In this document: positions 24,935-36,670 of the stretch, piece after piece
Layout of the letters: the number at the start of each line of letters is the position of its first letter
Numbering within the stretch: position 1 is the stretch's first letter
DNA from: Eopsaltria australis
Lineage: Eukaryota; Chordata; Aves; Passeriformes; Petroicidae
Assembly: GCA_034509425.1 (NCBI GenBank)
Contig: JAVTVJ010000811.1
Span: 1,054,001-1,118,000 of the forward strand
Direction of reading: 5' to 3'
DNA: 64,000 nucleotides
Notes under the pieces: model-generated
What the model saw: the letters and a program-made list of their open reading frames with translations, nothing else
Told to the model about the DNA's origin: nothing
The model's database searches: none
Made by a program: the position numbers and the translations under genes

Positions 24935-25027
24935 GGGCCAAACCTGAGCCCCCATTTTTTATGGAAGGAAAATTCCCATTGACGTCAATGGGAGTTTTGC
25001 CTGACTACAAAATAAGGAAATTGGCCC
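24935..25027. repeat. Short MITE-like element with central palindrome
   Basis: Starts GGGCCAAA and ends TTGGCCCC, giving imperfect inverted ends, with the perfect 18-bp palindrome CCCATTGACGTCAATGGG at 24975-24992 in the middle. The ends and the core phrase CAATGGGAGTTTTGCC recall an old interspersed repeat group common in reptile and bird genomes. I cannot name the family from memory with certainty. The palindrome contains TGACGTCA, identical to the CRE/ATF site. Confidence 0.5.
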
Positions 25028-28000
25028 CAAATGATATCTCCAAAGGAGGCTTTACTCACGGCACAGCAGCTGTATCTCATGAGCCAAATCTCCAGGTTTC
25101 CATTATTCTTCTCCCAACCATTAGTGAAATTACTAAGCGAGCCAAAGTAAGAATAATACCTCTGCTCTGGGAGGTGAGGCTAAAGCACATATTCTGTATG
25201 TACACACACAGCTTACAGTCATGTCACTGTTCTCAGAAAGAAAGCTACAGTAACAGGCCACCATGCTTGCTACAGTAAAACCAAGGCAATTCACCGCAGG
25301 GGCATCGAAGCGATAGAGCACAATAAAAGTTAGCAATGAAAGGGCCTATGATTAGATTAAAAAATACTTAGGCCCCTGAAAAGGGTATTTCAGGGGGTTT
25401 TTTTCAACTCAGCTCTTTTTATGCAGTGACTTCTAGATATAATAAACAGAAATAGTTATCTGAAATTACACATCAAAAGTCCATGACTGTCCTCCAGGAA
25501 GTTGGCCAGATCTCCTTCTTTTTCTCTGGCCTTAGCTGTCTTTTTTGCATTTACTTTGACTAAATGAACTAAGTTCACTTCCCTTTGCTTCCCCATAGCC
25601 AGGGTTTAAGGCACTCAAGTGGGAGATCTGAATCTTCATGCCTTTAAGATGGTCTGGATCCAGATTTCCTACACCTCAAAGCTGAAGGCTCACACTATTA
25701 CATTACTATGTAAAGGAGAATGGGAAGGGTGTCTTCATGCTCTAGCTTTATAATGAGGGTGGCACCTGCAAACAAATTTTGCAAGGAATGCCTTTGTTCA
25801 TTGTTCACTCTACTTTTTGAGTAGATCCTGCTTTTCAGATGAAGTGTCTCAATGTGCTTTAGATGAGGAGGTGGCTAAGTTCTGAACCCCAGGCAAGCTT
25901 GTGCACCTGTCCAAGGTTACTTTGTTTATTGGGGTAGTCTTCTCTCACATACTCCACTTCTGTCCCTTACCATCCCTGACCCATGTAGCAATGTGGTATG
26001 CCAGGTGACGATTAGCAGCTCAACAAGCAAATTCAAAGAGTTCTTTGTCACCAGTACAAAGCCATGCAGCCTTGGCGAATTAGCCCATTTACATACTCTC
26101 TGTTTAATAAATTTTGCTCCACAGATGGAAAATGCTGAGCCACCATGACTGCTACATGAGGTCTACTTATCCAATATCCCCCTGACAGAGATCCTACAAT
26201 GCAACACGTGTTCTGGGCTATGCAACCTGCATACTGGTGTTTCAATGAGCAAAGTACTGAATGCAGGTTATGGAGAATGCAGCCCAGCTGAGCAACAAGA
26301 TTGTTTAGTAATGGCATACAGAGTTTTTCCTGATCTTCACTTCTTCTGGCATCACCAAATGGAATAACATTAAAATAAAAGTATGGATCAAAAGTATGAA
26401 AGAAATGGAAAAGTAAGTCTTCTTTTCAAAGGTCATTGAAAATTCACCTTGAAAATCTGGGGGCTTAAATACCAGGATGTTCATCAGTAACAGCTTGTCA
26501 CCATGGGTCAGAAATCCTGTAAGGAACAGAACCTTAGCAATCCCTTTTTATGTTCCTGTACTGTCTCCAGTAGTCACTGTTGATATTTGCTGAGCTGTTC
26601 TCAAGTTGTGTGTGATAAAGGTCTGAGAGCCCTGAGTGCCATGCTTACTGTATGGTCCCTCCACACACCAGTCAACTGCCTGGGAGCTAGTGCCTTGATG
26701 GCCTCTGACCCTCCTTTTTATTAACCAGGATATGTCATTATGGATTAAAGCACAGCATTCTATTCATTCCAGCAGCTGAATGGGCTGTAGCCACAGTAAT
26801 GCTGGCATTTTCCTGGTCAGGGAGTGGGCATATTGGCGCAACGCAAAGAGCAAACACTCGTCCCACACAAACGTGTTCAGCATTACTATCAGGACATTTT
26901 TGTAGAGAAGTCTGATAAGCCTGGTGTATCAGCCACTCCTCCTGGTTTTGTGCCATGAGTGAACTTGAGGATATACTCTGTCCTGTCATCCAGATCTACA
27001 AAGAAGTTCTTCTCTTCATAAGGTGAAAAAACCTTGCAGTTTTTCAAACTGTGAACTGATTTTCACATTCTATTGATAAGTTCTCAACTATGGCATAAGT
27101 TTAAAATAAGTTTCTAGTTATGCTTAGGTATCTGCCATAGGGAAAAAGCATGTATTAATATATAGAGTGCTTTTAAAATTGATGCAAAAATTTCCCTGAC
27201 ATTGAAATGAACATCAGAAGTGCTGTGATAAACAGGTCTCTTAAAAATGAAGTAACAACATGTGTTTCACCTTCACCAGGCTTCTTTCAAAACATGCTTC
27301 TTGCAGAAAAACAACTTTTGTCAGCTTTCTGGAGTCAGTGAGCCTATACTGCAGCAGGCCTGGGTGACAGCCAGAAACTGATTGTCTTCAGAGGATTATG
27401 GGTAATGCCTTGCTAATTAACTATAATGGTAACCTGGTAATGTTTAATAGTGGGTTAGGCATTGCTTTCCCCTCTGTCAGATGTTATCCGTTCAAGGAGA
27501 AAAAATATTTGTAAGGTGATTTCACTTACGGTTTCAACATATTCTAAATGAACAATCTTTGTTCTCCCACAAATGGTATTGTGTTGGATAACACAGTTGA
27601 CAAGGTTTCATAAATCCTTTTCCAAGTTCAGCTTAATTGCAATTCAATATTCTTTTGTTTCTATTAACCCAGGTAAATAAATAGAGTGAACTGGCAATTT
27701 TGAACTGTGATCTATGGCACAGTCCCCAATGTACTGGCACATGCTGAATTCTTGCAGATCACAAATCTGCAAGAAACATGTTTGTGTCTTCCAACAAAAT
27801 GTCATCAAACCTCTGAAGGAATCCATATTTATACTTTGCATGATGTGCTACGGCTTCACATTAAAAGCAGGCAGGCAGACTCTAAAGCTGCAGGCTTGAA
27901 ACAGGGAGAGGAAAGATTCCTCCTTTGAACCTTGTTCTTCCAAGTACCAGTATTGTAACTTATTTAAACTAATTTATTGTATCATGAAAGCAATTATGGT

Positions 28001-29287
28001 TTTTTTCCCCATTCTTTCCCCTTTCCACACAATTCCTCTGTTATTTATTATAAGATGATCTTCTGTGCTTTTCCTTCACTACCTAAATCCCCAGTTCTCT
28101 GATAATACGAAGTATATTTTACAATGCACTTTATCCCTCTGTGGTGAAAATCCCCTTGAATTCCTAACTAGCAAATACTCACCATAAAATTTAACAGACT
28201 ATGGTGAGGTCCTCTATCAAAGAAATTCTGAAAAACTCAGCTGTTATGGGATAAATAACTGCTTAAAATACACAAAGCAAAGATTGAGGCTAAGAGGTCA
28301 CTTTTCATAGAAGTATATCTCTGTTGTCCTATGTTAAACTGTTCTGGAATCTGTCTTGTTTAACTTATTTGTACAGGAACTGGATGAACGAGAAGGCAGC
28401 AATATTTGCAGGCTATATAAAATAGACCACAATATCCATAATCAAGATAAATGCAAAGAATTGCAGAAGAATCTTCTAGGACTAAGGGAAAAAATAGAAT
28501 TTGGAGTTTATTTGACAAGTGTGAAGCAATGAACAAAAAAATACCTTATGGTTCATTTATTTATTAATTCCCACTATTAAGGAAACCAGTTCTGTAGTAA
28601 TGGTGAATAATTACCTATAAAGTTAGCATAATACTCAGTGGTGGTCAAAAAGACAGCTAGAATTTTAGGAAATATTAGGAAGGGAATTAAAAATAAAATA
28701 CATCAATATGATTCATGCAGTACATATGTGTTGAATACAATAATAGAAAAAGAGATAATACAGAGAAAAGTATCAGAGGGATTAGACTGAAAGAGTTTCC
28801 GTACATGGGCAGAGCAGGAGTAGTAGGATACTCTTAATCCCAGACAAGAATCCTGAAGCCTCAGAAGACAGTTTGTTGGGAGGGCCTGTAGGATACATTA
28901 ATTCACTGGTATAAACAGATGCATAGAAGACATAACAGCAAATAATGATTCAGAGGGAAACCTTTGGCACATGGAGATTGTAATCTGTTGGCTACCAGAA
29001 ACTGGGAGAGGGTAACAAAGAAAGATAATGCTTGCCTTGTGTCTTGCATTATTCTGTAAGTGTCTTGTCTCAGGCATTAGGCACTGGTGGTACTAAGCTA
29101 GATGGTCTGGCCTTACATGGAAGTTTATCTCTTCTTAGGATCTCCTTATGTGAGATTCACTTCATCTCCCTTTGGATAAGGACTTCTAAAGTGAAGAAAC
29201 CTACACCTGAAGCTGTCATCAGAGGCTCTCATTATGTTGAGAACTGGGCATTTTTAGGACATGATTCATGCAAGCTAGTTTATCCAG
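25028..29287. other. Non-coding stretch
   Basis: No gene recognised. Minus-strand open frames at 26048-26317 (89 codons) and 26738-26989 (83 codons) are close together but lack a domain I can name. A plus-strand acceptor near 27281 and donor near 27340 enclose 58 nt open in all three frames, so it is uninformative. No transposon ends seen. Confidence 0.5.
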
Positions 29288-29650
29288 TGTCGTGGTTTAA
29301 CCCCAACCAGCAGCCAGCCCCACACCCTCACTCCAAAGATCTCCCCCTTCTTTTTCCCCCCACTTAATACACTGAGCATGATGTCATATGGCCTGGAGTA
29401 TCCCTTTGGTCCACTGGCATCACCTGTCCTGGCTGTGTCTCCTTCCATCCTTCCACACACCCCTGATCTCCTCACCTGTGCAGCAGTACAAAAGGAGAAA
29501 GAAAGGGCCATGGTCCTGTGTAAGCCCAGCTCAGCAATCGCAAAATCTTCTCTGTATTATCAACCCTGTGTTCAGCACAAATCCAAAACACAGCCCCACA
29601 TCAGTCACTGTGAAGAAAATTTACTCTACCCCACCCCAAATCATCACATA
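29288..29650 (+). mobile_element. Solo LTR, avian ERVL-like, internally deleted
   Basis: Opens TGTCGTGGTTTAACCCCA, the characteristic start of a widespread bird LTR. It carries GATGTCATATGGCCTGGAGT and CCTGGCTGTGTC, and later AAATCCAAAACACAGCCCC, all also found in the LTR at 29954. The A-rich middle section present in that second copy is missing. The 3' edge (about 29650) is estimated from loss of similarity. No PBS or coding sequence follows, so it reads as a solo LTR. Confidence 0.78.
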
Positions 29651-29953
29651 CACCTACCTCAGAATGAGATGAATCATGCTTTATAAATGTTTGTTTCTCT
29701 CCATTGACTACAAAGGCAGCCAGAAGTGATTATTTTTACTGTAGATGTTTATATTTAGTCAGATGAATGTCATCCACTCTTTTTTTTTCTCCACTGCTAT
29801 TAAAATAATACTGGTTAGGAGTGCAGCAGAGCAGATACAAGGCCAATTAAGCACTGTAGATGCACATTCATGACAATTACCCAAACCACATTCTGAACTA
29901 TGATTTCCAGGGATTCAGGAGAAGTTAATGGGCTCGTACAGCAGTTCAGTCCT
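29651..29953. other. Spacer between the two LTRs
   Basis: About 300 bp of AT-rich sequence without a primer-binding site, polypurine tract or retroviral reading frame. This favours two independent solo LTRs over one proviral pair with deleted interior, although the latter is not excluded. Confidence 0.5.
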
Positions 29954-30508
29954 TGTCATGGCTTAACCATGATAGGCAGCTAAGTACCATGCAGTCACTC
30001 TCTCACACCCTCACAACAAGATGGAGGGAGCATCAGAAGGGTAAAGGTGAGAAAATATGTGTTGAGATAAAAACAGTTTAAGTATTTGAAAAACTGAAGG
30101 GAAAAACTGACAACTGAAAAAAAAAAAAAAAAGACACAAAAGAAAAATAATTGCACACCATCAACCTACTGGTGCCCAATCAGTACCTTAGTAATGGCAG
30201 CCCTCATGAAACTTCCATCCCCCAGCTTTTATTGCTGGGGGTGATGTCATATAGTCTGGAATAATCCTTTGGTCAGTTGAGGTTGGCTGTCCTGGCTGTG
30301 TCCCTTCCCAGCTTGTTGCACATTCCCAGCCTACTCTCTGGTGGGGCAGTCTGAGGAGCAGAAAAGGTCTTGACCCTGTGTACTCACTCAACAGTAACCA
30401 AAACATCGCAATATTACCAACACAATTTTCATCATAAATCCAAAACACAGCCCCCCACCATCTTCTATGAATAAATTTAACTCTCTCCCAAGCAAACCCA
30501 GTACCAAT
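29954..30508 (+). mobile_element. Solo LTR, avian ERVL-like, near full length
   Basis: Opens TGTCATGGCTTAACCATG, has the GTTGAGATAAAAACAG segment, a 17-A run (30117-30133), GATGTCATATAGTCTGGA, CCTGGCTGTGTCCC and AAATCCAAAACACAGCCCC, and closes near ACTCTCTCCCAAGCAAACC. The order matches the bird LTR family that starts TGTCRTGGTTTAA. A clear 5-bp flanking duplication was not found, and the 3' edge is approximate. Same orientation as the copy about 300 bp upstream. Confidence 0.82.
30219..30241. other. Perfect hairpin inside the ERVL-like LTR
   Basis: CCCCCAGC and GCTGGGGG form an 8-bp perfect stem around the 7-nt loop TTTTATT. On the minus strand the loop reads AATAAAA. It may be chance or a conserved LTR structure; the other LTR copy lacks this part. 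Confidence 0.6.
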
Positions 30509-30716
30509 CAGAATAAGGAAAACCCCCAATAGACAGCTAGTAGGCACCATCTACATAACGCTCTAGAAACATTTTGTAGCTGCACTTCTGATCAGGATAT
30601 CTACGGCATAAGGAAGTCCTTCCTAGGATTCCTCCAACAGCTATTGGAGAAAGGATGAGAGCAGTCCATTTTGGCAAAGCCTCTCAGCTGGCACTGGTGG
30701 CTAGCTGAGTTTTGTG

Positions 30717-30733
30717 TCTATCTATCCATCTAC

Positions 30734-30770
<37 letters not shown>

Positions 30771-30795
30771 CATCTACCTATCTACCTATCTATCC

Positions 30796-30836
<41 letters not shown>

Positions 30837-30887
30837 CCTATGTACCTATCTATCTATCTATCTATCTATCTATTTATCTATCTATTT
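30717..30887. repeat. (TATC)n microsatellite, about 171 bp
   Basis: Tetranucleotide TATC repeat broken by TACC, CATC, GTAC and TTTA variant units, including blocks of eight or more pure units. Long enough to be highly polymorphic. The STIYLS-type reading frames here are artefacts of the repeat. Confidence 0.97.
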
Positions 30888-32404
30888 ACACTACACCTAA
30901 AATGCAGAGAAGTGAGAAGACTTTCTTGCCATAGACAGGTTCAAGGAGATACCTCCCAGGATCTGCTTTTCACAAGTAACACTACCTGCACATACATTGT
31001 CAACACACAGGCAAAGAGCTGTCAAAATATTTTATCACACACGTTTAAATGCAAACAACCAAAGCTTCCCAAATGCTAAACTGTCTTCTTTTTTAATCAA
31101 AACACTTCACTAAAGCCATTGTGGCTCTGCTTAAAAACATGACAATAAGGTCAGGTATGTAGAATTTCCACCTTCAGTGGTGGTCCAAATTTCTCTTGTG
31201 CTTAATTTTAAGGCAAAAAAGATGTGGTGCTGTTTATTCTGGTTTGGATTAAAAAATGAAAAATAAATATTTTTCATGAAGTCTTACAGGGTTTTTGGCC
31301 TTCCTGAATGACATTGCATTTGGATTTCTCCACCCTTTTATTTGGGTGGGAGACCCAAATGGAACTCACTAGCACAACCTTTGGCATCTCCCAAGTTTTG
31401 GCAATCTGTTTAGGCTAAATAGGTCAACAGGGTGGAGGTACTCCTAAAGTTTCAAACTGTTCTTGAAAGTTAAAATGTCACCAGCTATTTCTATCAACAT
31501 GTAGGAGTCACATGAAGTATAAGAAAAACCTGTTTTGCCAACGTACAAAGAGGTTACCAGCTCCAAACTGGAGAGAGGTGGCAGCCCCAAAACAAATTTA
31601 AAAGGTTTAAAAGGAGGAACTAAGAATGATAAGGAGAGTATTGTGGACTGTAATGTTGGCTGCACCACTGGAGGCAGGCAGGCAAAGGCAGAGGAGGTGT
31701 GGCTGAGCCCTGTAGGTGTGTATGTTGTGACTCCAATGTTTATGGAAAGAGAACTGCAGCTGAACATTTGGAACCTGATGAGCATTCTCAGCTTCAAATA
31801 GCAGTTATTTCAACAGGCAAATGGGCTTTTTACTAGACTCTCTGGACTTTAGGGTTCTCTGTGCCCTGTCTTCCTCATTCAGAAAATCTTCTACCACTTA
31901 CACTTTGTAAAAAACATCACAAACATTTTTAATATATGAAATTAAGAAATTTTCAGATGCAAGCAGGTAGAAGCACAACACATAGCCTACTCTTTCCTCT
32001 GTCTTTATTATTATTCTTGCATTAATCCTGCAAGAAAAACTATTTTTCTGTGAAAACTACAAATTCAGTATTTACATGCTACAAACTTTCTCCTGTAGTA
32101 TTACCATTCATCCCAAATGTCTCTTAGTTTCAATGAGTAGAATGAGGGCTACAAGGCCACTCCAAAATTCTTCAAACCATCACAAAAACTCTTTGTACAC
32201 ACAGCCACAATCTTTGTTCATCAGACAGCAAGTGTGGTCACACGATGTGCAAGGTTCATACGGCTTCCTAAAAGCTACAGCATTCAGATATTTGAGTGGC
32301 AAAATATTTTTACAAAGGAGAAAAACAGATAATTTTAGATTCCTATATTTTAAATTATTAGCAAAATCAAAAACACAGGTCAGTGATATCTCTCTACATA
32401 TGAA

Positions 32405-32430
32405 TGCAAGTGTAGAATACTACACTTGCA
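32405..32430. other. Perfect hairpin, 11-bp stem and 4-nt loop
   Basis: TGCAAGTGTAG and CTACACTTGCA are exact reverse complements separated by AATA. A further partial copy (AGTGTAGAAT) follows directly. It is too small for a microRNA precursor by itself. Confidence 0.8.
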
Positions 32431-34479
32431 GTGTAGAATGCATACTATTAATAGTAAAAATGAATAGTTATAGGAGAGTAATTTTGTTTTAAAATGGTAC
32501 ATGGCTGGATATCATAGAGAACTTGGGATGTTCATGGGCACTATAGAATGAAGGAACTGACATTGCTGGTATTGTTTATACTTTCAATATCATCCAACAT
32601 AAACATTTCGATTTTTATTTTAAAGTCTCTGGTGTTCTTTGTCCAGAGTCCTGCTGAGTTTATATACTCTCAGACTTAATTTTGTTCATCTCATTTGGTT
32701 AACTCATGATTTCAGGGCTGTCACATGTACAGAATTTTGTATTGGCTGCACATGTTTATATAAATGGATTTATATTTTTAAACTAACAGTATGAGCTTGC
32801 ATACCCCTAAATTATGTGAAAAATCCCAGCACATAAATAGCTGTCTGAGTACATGTGTCTAGAAGTCCTAGTAGAGCATGAAAAGTGGTTAACCTACCAA
32901 TATATAGGCACATACCAATTTTGTGTACTCAATATATTTGCACTAAGAGTTAGATTTTCCACTCTAACTGGTTTATATTTGGAGATGGTAGAGAAAAGGG
33001 TGGAAAAAGTAAAAAAGCTGATTTTAATTTCTTAATCCCAGAAGATCTGGATTTAAAAGTAAGAGAAGTAGAAGTAAGACCTTTTATTTTCCACTGGATG
33101 AAGAGCCTCAGCAAATACCCTTCAGTCTTAGCCTGTTATGCTGTTCACAAATGGCAAATGGCTTTTATTTATTTCAAGGGTGGAAACATGACCAATGCAC
33201 AAAATGCTTCCATAATGCCATGATCTTTCTGCAGGCAGAGGATTCTATTGCAACAGGAAAAGTTCTGCTGGTTGCTCCAGTAATTTTAAAATCACTTTGT
33301 ACTCTGTAAGCAGACAGAAGGGTTTAGCCAAGCCTGTTCTAGATAAGGCATTGAATACCAGAGTGAGCTGAGGTTAGGTGCTGCTAGGAGAGATGGAGGC
33401 ATATCCTCAGCTGGCACAGGCCATTCCAAAAGCTACACTCATTTAAATTATCAAAGGATCTGATATTCAGCTCAGTTAAAAAATGAAAAACTGAATCAAC
33501 TGAGTCCTTGTACAGCAAATTGTGATCAGATTTTTTTAAAAATGTAACTCAGGGAATGTACTCCCAAGCACTGAGTCATACTGCAAGGGAAGCATCAACA
33601 AGCACATCAATGGATGCAGCTCTCACTTTTAACTGCATGCAAGACACAGATGATATGCTGTGTCGTGCAACAAGATAGATGCCTGGCTCCCATCACATGT
33701 TCTGATGGAGGGTTTTATGGTCCTCCATTACAGCACTGGAAAAGTTTATTTCCTGAGTACAAGGGACAGGAAAAAGTGTTGCCTTCATGAAAATGCATAA
33801 GAAATAAGCATTCTAAGGAGTTTCAGCCAAACACGGGGAATAGATTCTTTTTCTGAGACCATCCAGACCAATTTGGCCATTAGAGTAGTGACTGATTTTT
33901 CTAAACTTTCTAAAAGATATTTTCAGTACTATAACCAACACAAGTTGTTCTTCCAGTCTATGCATTGCCATCAAAAATAGTCATCTTTTAAACTTAAATC
34001 TGGTGTCACTGACAGGTTATTTAGCATGTTAGGTCTGGAACAAAGCAAATGCACAGCCTTCAGGCCTGGTTTTCACCCTCTGTGAAACAGGCTACCCTAA
34101 GAAATGGAGTGTCTCTCTCTCAAGGTCTCTCTAAACAGATGATGTACAGACCCCCAGATCAGCTCCTTGGGAAGAGCTCAGTTCTGCTTCAGTCTCTGAC
34201 CCCACTTTGCTGGGTGGCCTTTGAGCTCCTGTCTGCTGTTTCTCCAGCCAGAAAATTTGTGCATTGATATTGATCTCCTTAGAATTGCCGTGAAGCCAGT
34301 GAAGAAATTACAACCAGGGCATCACAGAAAACCTTAGCACAACCCACTGTGAATAATTACTTTGTAATTGCCACTTTTATTAGGATATTAAGACCCAGAT
34401 CAGTATTTTCACAGGCTCTGTAGCACTTCTTGTGTTACATGACCACTACGGGTTTGCCGTGTTCTAGAAATGCCCCAGA

Positions 34480-34930
34480 GAATGGAATTGCCAGTGAGTA
34501 GTGGAGTGGGACTGCCTACCAAGGCGAGTCAGGAGCTGCATCCACCGTACACACACAGTCCAGGCTGGTGCCCTCTGTTGGGTGCAGGTCTGCAGCCCCC
34601 AAGCAGGTTGTTGGTGGTGGCAGGGACAGCATTGCCACCCCCTGACCATCACTGGAGATTGTGAGAGAAGGTGGCAGGACTGGACTCCACCCTGTCAGCC
34701 CCACCAGGCTCTGCAGGGCGTGGGCTGGGCACAGAGCTGCTGGCAACACTGTCACAGTCAGACCTGGGTCCCAGGTGGTGGACCTGGGGTGCTGGCTGAC
34801 CACTGGGGGACAGAAATGTCTGGGTCACTCAGTCCCCAATGTGGCAGACATGTTCCATTCATTCAGCTCCTCCTAATACTGCCAGCATCTTGCCTGTTGC
34901 ACTGGCAGGGCTGCTCCACAATCTTGCAAT
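34480..34930. other. GC-rich compositional outlier
   Basis: A block of about 450 bp with recurring GGTGG, CTGG and CACC motifs and much higher GC than the surroundings. Long overlapping frames on both strands (146 codons at 34501-34941 plus, 95 codons at 34516-34803 minus) follow from the scarcity of stop codons. Their residues (many W, C, H) are not domain-like. It may be an old GC-rich repeat or a lost exon, but neither is recognisable. Confidence 0.4.
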
Positions 34931-36617
34931 TTTGTGACTGAAATGCTACTTTCTCCTTCCCAGCTCAATTTGAACACACACACAAAGTAATTATACAGTC
35001 CAACTGTAGTTGACATTGCAGTTCCATAGGGAAACAAAATATCAGGATACAAACCTGATTATCATTGTATCCTCATGATCTTTGTCCAGATAAAGGTATC
35101 AATGATACAAAGGTAGGGACATTTTCAGGAGGAATATCAGAACAGCCACCTTTGGAAACTCCCAAAGTGTAATTTGGAAGGAAACAGTGCCAAAAAGCTC
35201 ATAAACACCATGATACAGCTCTGAGGTGTCTGTGTTCTATACAGAATGCATCCTACTAGGAAAAGATAATCTTTGCCACAGAGGTATTGAGACACTGTAT
35301 TTTTAGCATGTCTGGAGTTCCCAAGAAAATTAGTGGAAATTTCCACCCAATAAGAAGGGCTACTAGCTCCTTCTCCCAAAGAAAACTTAAGAATTATTTG
35401 GTAATGAGTAAATGTGTTTAAAAAATTCATTCTTGGTATTATTTTCTTTCCCCTAGTAAAGAAAAAGTTATAATTACTTGGTGAGAAATCATAGCTGTGA
35501 ATAGCTAGTTATTGTTGGCATCACACCCAAGCACCACCACATTTTTTCCCACCTACTGTGTAGCATGGCTGGCAAGTCCCTGAAAATTAATGACCTACTC
35601 AGAAACAGATCTTTGGACCATGTCTTGTGAAGGTTGAAATGCTCTTTACTGCTAATATTGAGGGATATGTAGCTATGCAGAGCCAAGAGGACCCCAGGAA
35701 AGACTATGTAAGAGTAACAATCAATCCTCTCCATCCTTCCTTGTCCCCAGTATAGAGGAGTCAGTCATTGACTCCTGACTTCCAATGTGAGCTGCTAATC
35801 TCCAGTATAAAGCTAATATTCTAGTAAAACAAAACATACTTAAAATCCAATTTCTGGTATAAAGGGGTAAAAAGAAGCTTAAAGGGCCTCTTTTAGTTTT
35901 TTAGTCTTTTTCTTTCACTATATGCAGAACCTTTTTTTTTTTCACACACACAAATCCTGAGAGTAGAAAATGCTATTTAACAAGGCATCAGAAATATTTT
36001 TTTTCTGGCAGAGCTATGTTCAGGAACTTGTGCTGGTTGTAGCACAATGCATTAATATTGCACAATATTGCACAATAGTATTAACCTGTCCAACATTCTT
36101 TGTGTGAATAGAATAGCTGCCTTCAGTTACAAAACTTTTCACAGGAAACACGGTGGCACAGAAACTGAGCAGACAGATTCCTCTAAAAACAGAGTGAAAC
36201 AAAGAAATTACCTTCTTTCAAGGGAAATTGTTACTATTAACATCACCACATTGAACATATACTGAAAAACTATGTTAGATAGTAATGATAATGGAAAAGA
36301 ACTTCACTGAAAATTTTAGTATGCAGGTCTCATATTTTGGTAAAAATTCAGTGTAACAGAGGGTCTGTGAAAATCAGAATCTATTCATTTACCTAATACA
36401 CTTCCCTATACCTGCAAAGCTGTAAATTTCTGTATCAGTTACCAGGAAGAGGGGACCCAGGCCCAATAACTAAATACAGGAACATGTGAGAGTATGTGCA
36501 CAGTCTGAAACATTTGCAAATTTTCTGAAATCTAATGAGTTCAAATAATCATGGACTTGGGAAACAAATTATCAATCTGTTTTCTATCAAGAAGACAATT
36601 GCATCAAGAAGACTCAC

Positions 36618-36670
36618 TTGGAGCCCAATGCTGAGTAATAAACCACCCATGCAGTTTCCATTTTTGACTT
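36618..36670 (-). other. Weak exon-like segment, 53 nt
   Basis: On the minus strand the donor CTCCAA/GTGAGT is excellent. The acceptor ends AAAAGCAAG after a C-rich tract and is mediocre. All three frames are open. The one in phase with the exon at 39816-39948 reads EVKNGNCMGGLLLSIGLQ, hydrophobic in the middle. It is phase-compatible as the next exon, but because every frame is open this is weak support. Confidence 0.15.

Larger units (their letters stand above)
30888..36617. other. Non-coding stretch with GC-rich patch
   Basis: Mostly AT-rich unique DNA. The exception is about 34480-34930, where GC is clearly higher and open frames overlap on both strands. A perfect hairpin is at 32405-32430. 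No gene, transposon end or RNA gene recognised. Confidence 0.5.

Noticed and set aside
24799..25278. 159-codon open frame on the plus strand
   Set aside because: It runs through the MITE-like repeat at 24935-25027, so at least that part is repeat translation; no domain elsewhere.
25826..25925. Similarity to an ancient MIR-type SINE
   Set aside because: Only loosely similar phrases (such as GTCCAAGGTTAC); no A or B box or core could be traced.
26048..26989. Two adjacent minus-strand frames considered as a decayed DNA-transposon transposase
   Set aside because: I could not find catalytic or DNA-binding motifs or terminal inverted repeats, so the idea has no real support.
30671..31079. Frames with repeated YLSI residues
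   Set aside because: Direct translation of the (TATC)n microsatellite.
34501..34941. 146-codon frame in the GC-rich patch
   Set aside because: Frames are open on both strands at once, as expected from low stop density; repetitive W/C/H content is not domain-like.
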